Below are positions 7,051 through 13,921 of a stretch of DNA of 14,314 bases, piece after piece. Source of the DNA: an uncultured Blautia sp. (GTDB lineage: Bacteria > Bacillota > Clostridia > Lachnospirales > Lachnospiraceae); contig CAKRPO010000055.1 of assembly GCA_934378195.1 (NCBI GenBank), positions 1-14,314 on the forward strand, given 5' to 3'. The number at the start of each line of letters is the position of its first letter. The stretch's first letter is position 1. The notes under the pieces were generated by a model. It was not told the origin of the DNA and made no database searches. It worked only from the letters and a program-made list of their open reading frames with translations. The position numbers and the translations under genes were made by a program.

Positions 7051-7111
7051 CAGGGTTTTCCGGTATAAGTGCAGTTTCCCCTCTCATACTTAACCAGGCC
7101 GGAAAATCCTG
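7051..7111 (+). repeat. Long stem-loop of unknown role
   Basis: CAGGGTTTTCCGG (7051-7063) pairs with CCGGAAAATCCTG (7099-7111) over 13 positions, with one G-U. TAAGT (7066-7070) and ACTTA (7088-7092) can pair inside. It lies 38 bases after the stop of the small unknown gene, where a terminator is expected, but no U run follows on either strand. Confidence 0.6.
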
Positions 7112-7187
7112 AAATAAAGTATATGGAAATTATGCCATTATTTATATATAAAATTTTAATTAAAAAAAGGTATTATATAGGAAAATA

Positions 7188-7196
7188 TGTTATACT
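7188..7196 (+). promoter_or_regulatory. Extended -10 promoter of the GH18 gene
   Basis: TGT followed by TATACT (7191-7196) forms an extended -10 element. I see no good -35 at 17 bp. The transcript would begin near 7203 and carry a leader of about 100 bases. Confidence 0.5.
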
Positions 7197-7300
7197 GAAA
7201 CAGTATATCAGAGATGCGCAGATGTCAGCTTATGTTGACCAGAATCACGCGCCAAGTCTCACGGATGTTCAACTTAAACTGAAACAAAAGGGAGAAACAG

Positions 7301-8980
7301 ATGAAGCATCAGGCTAGGAAACAAACGAGAAAACAGCGCATGCCTGTGGTGATTGTCTGCATATTGATTTGCGTGCTGGCAGTTATAGGGCTGGGAACAC
7401 ATTTCATTAAGAAATATATTCCAACAAAAGAAAGAATGAATCTTACAGAATATTATGGACAGCCAGGAGATGGAGAGATGGCTGTTGTTCTGGGGACAAG
7501 TATCATGGAAGAGCGGGCACTGATGTCCGGTGACCAGATTTATCTTCCATTGGATATGGTGGATACATATCTGAATCAGAGGTACTATTGGGACAGCACA
7601 AATCAGCAGATTCTGTATGCAACACCATCAGAGTTACAATATTATCCGGCATCAGAATCTGGTGACGGAGATGTATGGCTGAAAGATGGAAGTGTATATC
7701 TGCGTTTGGGATTTGTACAGAAGTTTACAGATCTGGATGTATATGTATATGAAAATCCGGATAGGGTCGCCATCCAGTACAAATTTACAAATATACAGAC
7801 AACAACTGTTTCCAGGGATTCCTGTATTCGTTATCAGGGTGGGATTAAGTCTCCGATTCTGACAGATGTAAAGATTGGAGATACGCTGATCTATCTGGAA
7901 GAACTGGAAGACTGGGCGAAAGTTGCTACGATGGACGGATATATTGGTTATATACAGAAAGATAAGATTTCGGCAGCAGAGTCACAGGATTTTGAGAGAT
8001 CTTTTGAGAAAGAAACATACAATTATCTCACGATGGATGGCAGGGTAAACATGAGCTGGCATCAGGTAACCAGTCAGGATGCCAATGCTTATCTGACAGA
8101 TATGATCGCAAATATCAGCGGTGTGAATGTAATCTCGCCAACATGGTATTACATTCAGGATACAGCAGGTAATATTGGCAATATAGCATCTGCAGATTAT
8201 GTGGCACAGGCACATGAAAAAGGATTGAAGGTCTGGGGACTGATCGATAACTTTACAGCAGAAGTCAGCACGACTGAGACACTTTCACAGCTTGCATCCA
8301 GACAGAATATGATCCAGCAGCTGATTCAGTCTGCAACATCTGTCGGCCTGGATGGTATCAATGTGGACTTTGAAACACTCAGTGAAGATGCCGGACCACA
8401 TTTCCTGGAATTCTTAAGAGAACTTTCTATCGAGTGTCATAAGAATAATCTGGTACTTTCTGTAGATAATCCGGTACCGGAAGATTTTACCAGTCATTAT
8501 GATCGGAAAGAACAGGGACTGGTGGTTGATTACATTGTAATCATGGGATATGACGAGCATTATGTTGGGTCTGATGCAGGTTCTGTAGCCTCTCTTCCAT
8601 GGGTAGAGCAGGGCGTACAGGATACGATTGCAGAGACCCCGGCGGAGAGAACAATTCTTGCAATTCCATTCTATACAAGGCTCTGGAAGACGACAGGCGG
8701 CGCACTGACAAGTGAAGCAATTGGTATGGATGAAGCACAGAAGGTGCTTGCGGAAAACGGAGTGGAGTCCGTATGGGATGGAAGTGTCGGTCAGAATTAT
8801 GCGACATTTGAGAAAGATAATTCTACATATCAGATTTGGCTGGAGGATGCGCAGTCTATTGCTGAGAAGGTGAAACTGATTCCGAAATATAATCTGGCTG
8901 GTGTTGCTCAGTGGAAGCTTGGATTTGAGAACAGCAGTATCTGGCAGACAATCAGTGATAATCTGCAGACTGCATCATAA
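7301..8980 (+). CDS. Membrane-anchored SH3/GH18 glycosidase (YaaH/SleL-like)
   Basis: This 559-residue protein is probably anchored on the outer face of the membrane and acts on envelope glycan. A basic N-terminus (KHQARKQTRKQRM) and one hydrophobic helix (about 14-36) form an uncleaved signal anchor with no lipobox. Residues about 55-160 look like a copper-amine-oxidase-N-type beta domain, and about 170-228 an SH3b wall-binding domain ending DGYIGYIQKDKI. Residues about 235-555 form the GH18 barrel. The active-site strand is DGINVDFE (351-358), with D356 and the proton donor E358 kept and the second Asp of DxxDxDxE replaced by N354, as is common in the YaaH/SleL branch that cleaves peptidoglycan or cortex rather than chitin. 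The later strands VDYIVIMGYDEHY and ILAIPFYTRLWK fit the family. AAGGGAG precedes the ATG. It has its own promoter and terminator. The exact substrate is inference. Confidence 0.88.
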   Translation: MKHQARKQTRKQRMPVVIVCILICVLAVIGLGTHFIKKYIPTKERMNLTEYYGQPGDGEMAVVLGTSIMEERALMSGDQIYLPLDMVDTYLNQRYYWDSTNQQILYATPSELQYYPASESGDGDVWLKDGSVYLRLGFVQKFTDLDVYVYENPDRVAIQYKFTNIQTTTVSRDSCIRYQGGIKSPILTDVKIGDTLIYLEELEDWAKVATMDGYIGYIQKDKISAAESQDFERSFEKETYNYLTMDGRVNMSWHQVTSQDANAYLTDMIANISGVNVISPTWYYIQDTAGNIGNIASADYVAQAHEKGLKVWGLIDNFTAEVSTTETLSQLASRQNMIQQLIQSATSVGLDGINVDFETLSEDAGPHFLEFLRELSIECHKNNLVLSVDNPVPEDFTSHYDRKEQGLVVDYIVIMGYDEHYVGSDAGSVASLPWVEQGVQDTIAETPAERTILAIPFYTRLWKTTGGALTSEAIGMDEAQKVLAENGVESVWDGSVGQNYATFEKDNSTYQIWLEDAQSIAEKVKLIPKYNLAGVAQWKLGFENSSIWQTISDNLQTAS

Positions 8981-8994
8981 GAGCAAATAAGGAT

Positions 8995-9038
8995 AAACAG
9001 AAATGCCCGACAGTGTAAGCTGACGGGCATTTCTGTTT
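8995..9038. terminator. Terminator after the GH18 gene
   Basis: A perfect 15-bp inverted repeat (AAACAGAAATGCCCG at 8995-9009, CGGGCATTTCTGTTT at 9024-9038) is extended by CAG/CTG across single mismatched bases. It lies 14 bases after the GH18 stop. The plus-strand U tract is short (TTTATAT). Its symmetry would let it act in both directions. Confidence 0.85.
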
Positions 9039-9098
9039 ATATAAGGCTGTGCGTAAAAAACAAGGAATAGATGATACGAATAAAAAATCATCATAAAT

Positions 9099-9191
9099 AA
9101 AAAAAAGCTCTATAAATGGAAGGAGGCCGGTACTTTCGTACCGGCGCGTATGAAAAAGAAAAATATTTTATAGAAGACGTTTGCCTTCTAT
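9099..9191 (-). ncRNA. Candidate structured small RNA or riboregulator
   Basis: Read on the minus strand, the segment contains in order four elements. First is a hairpin ATAGAAG/CTTCTAT (9191-9185 with 9176-9170). Second is a GC-rich hairpin with 8-bp arms (9145-9138 and 9133-9126) closed by a GAAA tetraloop. Third is CCTCCTTCC (9126-9118), complementary to Shine-Dalgarno sequences. Fourth is TTTATAGA (9116-9109), followed by GC and eight T. The last element pairs perfectly with TCTATAAA (9174-9167), which overlaps the right arm of the first hairpin, so the two pairings exclude each other. The GNRA loop and the U run both favour the minus strand. I see no strong promoter upstream on that strand, and I do not recognise the RNA family. 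Confidence 0.4.
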
Positions 9192-9257
9192 GTATATTAC
9201 TATAACCAATAAATGTGAAAAAAATGTGGTGTAAATTTGAAGAAATTGTGAAGAAAG

Positions 9258-9297
9258 TAAAAAAATCCTCTGGTTTATTATTTGTAACCAGAGGATT
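9258..9297 (-). terminator. Terminator after trkH
   Basis: A perfect 12-bp stem (AATCCTCTGGTT at 9264-9275, AACCAGAGGATT at 9286-9297) lies 20 bases beyond the trkH stop. On the minus strand it runs into TTTTTTTTAC, a strong U tract. It ends the trkA-trkH transcript. Confidence 0.9.
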
Positions 9298-9316
9298 GTA
9301 AAAGAATGATCAAAAA

Positions 9317-10756
9317 TCAGAATTTCTTCCAGGTTCCTTTAAAGAAGAGAAGAATCAGAGGGAAGATTTCCAGTCGGCCGGCAAGCATATCAAAAATCAG
9401 TATACATTTGGAAAGGTAGGAGAAGGAACTGAAGTTTCCCATAGGACCTACGATTTCCAGACCAGGACCGATATTATTTAAGGTAGCAGTGACTGCTGTA
9501 AAGTTCGTGATAAGATCAAAGTTATCCAGTGAGATCAGTAAAACGGATGCGGCAAAGATCAGAAGATAAACACTGAGATATATATTGGTAGATCTCAAAA
9601 TGTCATGTCCGATCGTCTTTTCGTCCATTTTGATCTTTTTGATTGCATTTGGATGCAGGTATAACTGGAATTCTTTTTTGGCTGCTTTGCACAGGATAAG
9701 AATTCGGGAAACTTTGATACCGCCACCGGTACTTCCGGCGCAGGCACCCACAAACATCAGAAGAACAAGGATCGTCTTCGAAAGTGACGGCCACTGGTTG
9801 AAATCTGTGCTCGAGAAACCGGTGGTCGTGATGATCGATCCAACCTGAAATGCTGCCTGCTGGAAGGCTTCGCCCAGGTTTCGGAACAGGTGGGCGGTAT
9901 TTAATCCGATAATCAGGACTGAGGCAAGGATGATTCCAAAATAGTAACGAACTTCTTCAAATTTGAATGCCTGTACAAACTTTTTGGTGAGAATCAGATA
10001 ATATGCAGAGAAATTAACACCAAAAAGAATCATAAAGATGGTTGTAACAATCTGGCAGTAGGTACTGTAGCTGCCCATACTGTCATTGACAATACCAAAC
10101 CCGCCTGTACCGGCTGTACCAAATGCAATGCATAAAGTATCAAACAGAGGAATCTTACCGATCAGAAGAAGGATGATCTGGATCAGTGTCATTCCGATAT
10201 AGATCGTATAAAGAATCTTGGCAGTCTGCTGAACTTTTGGTACCAGCTTGCTGACGGAAGGTCCCGGGCTCTCTGCTTTCATAAGATTCATATGATAACC
10301 GCCTGTCAGTGGAAGCAGTGAGAGCAGAAATACCAGTACTCCCATACCACCGATCCAGTGTGTAAAACTTCTCCATATGAGGATGCAGTGCGGAAGGACT
10401 TCCACATCTGTCAGGATACTGGATCCGGTTGTTGTAAAACCGGATACGGTTTCAAAAAAGGCATCAATCGGATGTGGAATCGCACCGCTTAAAACAAACG
10501 GGACTGCACCGAAGATACAGAGGGCAAGCCAGCTTAAAGCAACCGCAACGCATCCGTCTTTTGTGTAAAAAACTTTGTTCTTGGGCTTTCTGATAGTCAG
10601 AGGGATTCCAACGATCAGGCAGATCACCATAGAAATCAGGAAAGCGAAAAAATCCTGTTCCTGATAAACAAGGGCAGTAATACATGGAAGTACCATGAAC
10701 ATAGCCTGGAAATTACATACCCATCCGACGATATAAGAAATAATTCGAAAATTCAT
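9317..10756 (-). CDS. trkH: Trk/Ktr-type potassium uptake channel subunit
   Basis: This is the membrane subunit of a TrkAH/KtrAB K+ uptake system. At 479 residues it has the TrkH layout of four pore-loop repeats. The selectivity filter segments are visible: SGFTTTGSS (about 105-113), GTAGTGGFG (about 213-221), IITTTGFSS (about 308-316) and TLNNIGPG (about 425-432). The gating/intramembrane loop region GACAGSTGGGIKVSR lies at about 337-351, and the C-terminus MLAGRLEIFPLI is typical. GGAGAGGTG lies a few bases before the ATG and partly within the end of trkA. Only 15 bases separate the two genes, so they form one operon with trkA first. The symbol follows the TrkH/TrkG family; a KtrB label is equally reasonable for a Gram-positive. 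Confidence 0.94.
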   Translation of the reverse strand: MNFRIISYIVGWVCNFQAMFMVLPCITALVYQEQDFFAFLISMVICLIVGIPLTIRKPKNKVFYTKDGCVAVALSWLALCIFGAVPFVLSGAIPHPIDAFFETVSGFTTTGSSILTDVEVLPHCILIWRSFTHWIGGMGVLVFLLSLLPLTGGYHMNLMKAESPGPSVSKLVPKVQQTAKILYTIYIGMTLIQIILLLIGKIPLFDTLCIAFGTAGTGGFGIVNDSMGSYSTYCQIVTTIFMILFGVNFSAYYLILTKKFVQAFKFEEVRYYFGIILASVLIIGLNTAHLFRNLGEAFQQAAFQVGSIITTTGFSSTDFNQWPSLSKTILVLLMFVGACAGSTGGGIKVSRILILCKAAKKEFQLYLHPNAIKKIKMDEKTIGHDILRSTNIYLSVYLLIFAASVLLISLDNFDLITNFTAVTATLNNIGPGLEIVGPMGNFSSFSYLSKCILIFDMLAGRLEIFPLILLFFKGTWKKF

Positions 10757-10771
10757 CTGTATGCACCTCTC

Positions 10772-12127
10772 CTAAGCAAGAATATCGCGGATGTCGCGAA
10801 GTCCCTTATGAGTAGTGACGATAATGACATTATCACCGATCTGAATGGAATCCTGTCCTCGTGGAATACGTACATTACCTTCACGAGTCAGGCAGCAGAC
10901 AAGAAGATTGCTCTTCAGATTAAGCTCAGAGAGCGGGATTCCGACAACCGGTGAATTATCACGGATGATAAATTCGAGAGCCTCTGCCTGGTTGTCCAGG
11001 ACATGATAAAGTGTTTCCACATTACTTCCAATTGTATTCTGCATCGCACGCACATAGCGGAGAATAGAATCGGAAGTGATATATTTCGGATAGATCACAC
11101 TGCCAATATCAAGTTCATCGATTACATCTTTGTAAGGAAGACGGTTTACTTTGGCAATCAGCTTGGCCTGTGTCAGGTTCTTGGCAGACAGGGAAAGAAA
11201 GATATTTTCTTCGTCCATATTTGTCAGAGTGACAAAGGATTCCACTGTAGAAAGACCTTCCTCCATAAGCAGTGAGCGGTCTGTACCATCACCGCAGATA
11301 ATCGTGGCATCTGGCAACATCTCGCTGAGTTCCTCGCATCGTTCTTTATTTTTGTCGATGATCTTGACGTTGATCTTCAGATCAGACAGGGCTTTGGCGA
11401 GATAATAGGAAATCGTACCACCGCCGATGATCAGTGTATTTCTGACCTGATGAGTCTTCAGACCGATTTTCTTAAAGAAAAGTGCGGTATTCTTCGGGGT
11501 TGCAATAATAGAGATAAAATCACCATTGTGTACCAGATGGTCACCACCCGGGATACTTAAAGTTGTCTTACTCTCAATCGCACAAAACAGAACATCACAG
11601 CGATATTTATCTGTAATCTGGGAAACAGACATTCCATCCAGTCCGAATTCCGGCAGAACCTTGAATTTGAGCAGTTCCACACGGCCCTTGGAGAAAGGAT
11701 CGATCTTAATCGCTGCCGGAAAACGCAGAAGTCTTGAAATTTCTCTGGCAGTAGCCAGTTCCGGATTGATGATCATAGAAAGACCAAGTCGTTCCTGGAT
11801 AAAACCAATCTCTTTGCTGTAAATAGGATTACGAACACGGGCAATTGTCTGACAATGTCCGGTCTTCTGTGCGATCAGACAGCAGAGCAGGTTCAGTTCA
11901 TCAGAAGCTGTAACTGCGATCATGATGTCAGCAGTCTTGACGCCGGCCTCCATAAGTGTATTGATGCTGGCTCCGTTGCCGACAATTCCCATCGCGTCAA
12001 TATCTTCGGTGAGATTGTTGATCACATCAGCATTTGTATCAATCAGAGTAAGATCTGTATCTTCTTCCTGCAACTGTTCTGCAAGGGTGCTTCCAACTTT
12101 ACCGCACCCGACAATGATAATATGCAT
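10772..12127 (-). CDS. trkA: TrkA potassium uptake regulatory protein, tandem RCK
   Basis: This cytoplasmic gating ring subunit controls TrkH. The 451 residues form two RCK_N-RCK_C units. Unit 1 has the Rossmann motif GCGKVG (7-12) with D30 at the end of the second strand, then RCK_C at about 150-220. Unit 2 starts at about 229 with IIGGGTIS (233-240), in which the last Gly of GxGxxG is Ser, and D259 follows. It ends with RCK_C at about 370-451 (NLKSNLLVCCLTREGNVRIP, QIGDNVIIV). RCK_N domains bind nucleotides (NAD(H), ATP/ADP). RCK_C domains of several Bacillota bind c-di-AMP, so GdpP encoded in this window may affect it; that link is inference. GGAGGAAAAC precedes the ATG. It is divergent from the mscS gene. 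Confidence 0.94.
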   Translation of the reverse strand: MHIIIVGCGKVGSTLAEQLQEEDTDLTLIDTNADVINNLTEDIDAMGIVGNGASINTLMEAGVKTADIMIAVTASDELNLLCCLIAQKTGHCQTIARVRNPIYSKEIGFIQERLGLSMIINPELATAREISRLLRFPAAIKIDPFSKGRVELLKFKVLPEFGLDGMSVSQITDKYRCDVLFCAIESKTTLSIPGGDHLVHNGDFISIIATPKNTALFFKKIGLKTHQVRNTLIIGGGTISYYLAKALSDLKINVKIIDKNKERCEELSEMLPDATIICGDGTDRSLLMEEGLSTVESFVTLTNMDEENIFLSLSAKNLTQAKLIAKVNRLPYKDVIDELDIGSVIYPKYITSDSILRYVRAMQNTIGSNVETLYHVLDNQAEALEFIIRDNSPVVGIPLSELNLKSNLLVCCLTREGNVRIPRGQDSIQIGDNVIIVTTHKGLRDIRDILA

Positions 12128-12168
12128 GTTTTCCTCCGTAAATAGAATATAATATTATAAGCGTTTCT

Positions 12169-12197
12169 ATTATATCACTCTGTATTGGAATTTTAAA
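12169..12197 (-). promoter_or_regulatory. Promoter of trkA-trkH
   Basis: On the minus strand, a perfect TATAAT (12174-12169) preceded by TGA forms an extended -10. The -35 TTTAAA (12197-12192, 4 of 6) lies 17 bp upstream. The leader is about 35 bases. Confidence 0.75.
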
Positions 12198-12226
12198 TAT
12201 TTAAAATAGTTTTTGCCGAAAAATCA

Positions 12227-12235
12227 TGGTATATT
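12227..12235 (+). promoter_or_regulatory. Possible extended -10 promoter of mscS
   Basis: TGG followed by TATATT (12230-12235, 5 of 6) forms an extended -10 element. The -35 region (TAGTTT at 12207-12212) is poor. It faces away from the trkA promoter, and the two -10 boxes are about 55 bp apart. Confidence 0.5.
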
Positions 12236-12309
12236 AATAAATACAAAAGAAATTTTTGAAGAGGTATTCTTGAAGCAAGTACAGAATCAGAAGAAAGAAA
12301 GGGTTTTTT

Positions 12310-13227
12310 ATGGATACAGTGAATGAAACTGTCAGTAAAGTGGATGAAAGTCTTCAGGAAATGGGAATCGGCAGTGTAAAGGACAGTCTGAAAGATCTGC
12401 TGGATTTTAAGCAGTATATAGAGAATCAGATACCGGCAGTCATGGGATTCTGCATAAAAGTGATTCTTTCTATCATTGTATTTTTTGTAGGAAGGAAGAT
12501 CATACACTGGATTCTGAAGATTATGAGGCGTTCGCTGGAGCGGGCGAATGTGGATGCTGGTGTGATCCAGTTTGCTTCTTCGGCAGGGAAGGCTGTTTTG
12601 TATATCCTGCTGATCATCAATATTGGCGTGAGCCTTGGGGTGAAGGAATCATCGGTAGCAGCATTGCTTGGTACGGCAGGTGTGACGGTAGGTCTGGCAC
12701 TGCAGGGCGGTCTTGCGAATCTGGCCGGAGGCGTGTTGTTATTGCTGTTCAAACCATTTGTGGTAGGCGATTACATCATTCAGGATCAGGCGAATGGATG
12801 TGAGGGAACTGTTGCCAAGATTGAAATCTGTTATACGACACTTCTGAGTATTGACAATAAGAAGATCGTTGTGCCGAACGGAACGCTGTCAAACAGTACG
12901 ATCATCAATGTAACAGCCAAGGAGAACCGGAAACTGGAGATTAAAGTAGGAATTTCTTATGAAGCAGATATTCAGAAAGCAAAGAGAATTCTTGAGAGAA
13001 TTCTGAAAGAAGATCCGGATACAAAGAGTGATACAAAAGAAATGGTTGTATTTGTGGACGAGCTGGCAGACAGTGCAGTAATCATGGGGCTTCGTGTCTG
13101 GGTACCTACAGAACGTTACTGGCCGACAAAGTGGCGTTTAAATCAGAGAATAAAGGAAGAATTTGACGCCAACGGAATTGTGATCCCATATAATCAGATG
13201 GATGTTTACGTGCATCATAAGAACTAA
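12310..13227 (+). CDS. mscS: Small-conductance mechanosensitive channel, MscS family
   Basis: This is a homo-heptameric channel of the cytoplasmic membrane that opens under membrane tension and releases solutes on osmotic downshock. At 305 residues it is close to the E. coli MscS length (286). It has an amphipathic N-terminus (1-40) and membrane helices at about 42-62 and 89-110. The pore-lining TM3 (about 113-148) has the family's Gly/Ala pattern: LLGTAGVTVGLALQGGLANL, then AGGVLLLLFKPFVVGDYI. The cytoplasmic beta domain (about 150-200) contains VVPNGTLSNSTIIN, and an alpha/beta vestibule follows to the end. GAAAGGG lies 6 bases before the ATG. It is monocistronic, closed by its own terminator, and divergent from trkA-trkH, a position that places K+ uptake and solute release side by side. 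Potassium-preferring MscK and YnaI types are longer and less likely. Confidence 0.93.
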   Translation: MDTVNETVSKVDESLQEMGIGSVKDSLKDLLDFKQYIENQIPAVMGFCIKVILSIIVFFVGRKIIHWILKIMRRSLERANVDAGVIQFASSAGKAVLYILLIINIGVSLGVKESSVAALLGTAGVTVGLALQGGLANLAGGVLLLLFKPFVVGDYIIQDQANGCEGTVAKIEICYTTLLSIDNKKIVVPNGTLSNSTIINVTAKENRKLEIKVGISYEADIQKAKRILERILKEDPDTKSDTKEMVVFVDELADSAVIMGLRVWVPTERYWPTKWRLNQRIKEEFDANGIVIPYNQMDVYVHHKN

Positions 13228-13232
13228 TGCAG

Positions 13233-13275
13233 AGGTTTACATTTTGGAATAAAAAACTAAAATGTAAACCTTTTT
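13233..13275 (+). terminator. Terminator after mscS
   Basis: A perfect 13-bp stem AGGTTTACATTTT (13233-13245) / AAAATGTAAACCT (13259-13271) is followed by TTTT. It starts 6 bases after the mscS stop. Confidence 0.92.
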
Positions 13276-13285
13276 GATAGTTGGG

Positions 13286-13314
13286 TTGACAATTAAGAGC
13301 TTTATGTGTTAAAT
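13286..13314 (+). promoter_or_regulatory. Promoter of bioY-DUF1284
   Basis: A perfect -35 TTGACA (13286-13291) is followed after 17 bp by TTAAAT (13309-13314, 4 of 6). The weak -10 overlaps the repeat described as a BirA-like site, which fits a repressible promoter. Confidence 0.7.
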
Positions 13315-13346
13315 TGTTAACCAGTTAATAAACGAACAGTAATGAA
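13308..13346 (+). promoter_or_regulatory. BirA-like biotin operator with 8-bp repeat
   Basis: TTGTTAACC at 13314-13322 is the left half of the Bacillota BirA operator (TTGTTAACC-N14-16-GGTTAACAA). With a 15-bp spacer the right half would be AGTAATGAA (13338-13346), only 5 of 9 matches. GTTAA occurs three times at exact 8-bp steps (13308, 13316, 13324), and TTAAC-CA-GTTAA makes a 12-bp palindrome around the second and third. The site overlaps the -10 of a biotin transporter gene, where a biotin-responsive repressor would act. The regulator itself is not in the window. Confidence 0.5.
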
Positions 13347-13369
13347 CTGGCAGTACGAGGAGGAGAAAA

Positions 13370-13921
13370 ATGAGTACAGTCACAGCAACAAGAAGTAAAA
13401 CATATGATATCGTTTATATTGCCGTGTTTGCAGTTATCATGGCAATCTGTTCCTGGATATCCATTCCGGCAGCAGTACCGTTCACACTGCAGACATTCGG
13501 TGTTTTTGTAGCAGTCGGAGTCCTTGGGGGTAAACGTGGAACACTTTCTGTTCTGGTATTTATCCTGCTGGGGGCAATCGGAGTACCAGTATTTGCAGGA
13601 TTTTCCGGAGGTGTTGGAGTTCTTGCCGGAACAACAGGTGGATATATTATCGGATTCCTTTTTTCTGCACTTGTTATGTGGGCAATGGAGAAACTTCCGG
13701 GTAAAAAATCTGTTATGCAGATCGTATCTATGATCGTAGGGCTGATCGTATGCTACGCATTTGGTACTGCATGGTTTATGATCGTTTACAGCAGAGCAAA
13801 CGGAGCAGTTGGCCTTGCAACTGTACTTGGATGGTGTGTAATTCCGTTTATCATCCCGGATATCATTAAGATTGTTCTGGCTTATGGACTTTCCAGAAAG
13901 CTTCGTAAATTTGTAGCATGA
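13370..13921 (+). CDS. bioY: Biotin transporter S component BioY
   Basis: This is the substrate-binding membrane subunit of an ECF-type biotin transporter, which takes biotin into the cell, usually together with shared energy-coupling subunits encoded elsewhere. At 183 residues it has the expected length and about six hydrophobic helices. Family motifs are present: the N-terminal VPFTLQTFGVFVAVGVLGGK, then LLGAIGVPVFAGFSGGVGVL, then GTTGGYIIGF, and near the C-terminus FIIPDIIKIVLAYGLSRKL, whose Asp is conserved. AGGAGGAG lies just before the ATG. The stop overlaps the next start (ATGA), so the two genes are translationally coupled. No ecfT or ecfA gene is nearby, so it must share a module or work alone. 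Confidence 0.95.
   Translation: MSTVTATRSKTYDIVYIAVFAVIMAICSWISIPAAVPFTLQTFGVFVAVGVLGGKRGTLSVLVFILLGAIGVPVFAGFSGGVGVLAGTTGGYIIGFLFSALVMWAMEKLPGKKSVMQIVSMIVGLIVCYAFGTAWFMIVYSRANGAVGLATVLGWCVIPFIIPDIIKIVLAYGLSRKLRKFVA

Larger units (their letters stand above)
7014..7300 (+). other. Intergenic region with palindrome, stem-loop and promoter
   Basis: No convincing gene lies here. From left to right it holds a 14-bp perfect palindrome CTTTTGTACAAAAG (7029-7042), a long stem-loop (7051-7111), a very AT-rich stretch (about 7136-7185), an extended -10 promoter (7188-7196) and about 100 bases of leader for the GH18 gene. The open frame across 7069-7317 crosses the stem-loop and promoter and is probably not coding. 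Confidence 0.6.
8981..9316. other. Convergent intergenic region, no protein gene
   Basis: This 336-base gap separates the GH18 gene (plus) from trkH (minus). It contains the GH18 terminator, a possible GATGAT/ATCATC hairpin (9069-9092), a candidate minus-strand structured RNA (9099-9191) and the trkH terminator. No open frame with a plausible start is present. The only start near a GGAGG (ATG 9150) opens a seven-codon frame. Confidence 0.75.

Noticed and set aside
7069..7317. Open frame of 82 codons starting with GTG, and its 3' part as a 31-codon ORF from ATG 7222
   Set aside because: The long frame runs through the stem-loop, an AT-rich tract and the GH18 promoter. Neither start has a proper ribosome binding site, and both versions run 17 bases into the GH18 gene. 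The 3' part has reasonable codon use, so a very small leader peptide is not fully excluded.
9118..9172. Short plus-strand gene after GGAAGGAGG with ATG at 9150
   Set aside because: The frame has only seven codons (MKKKNIL) and the GGAGG is 24 bases away across a hairpin. The structure is better explained on the minus strand.
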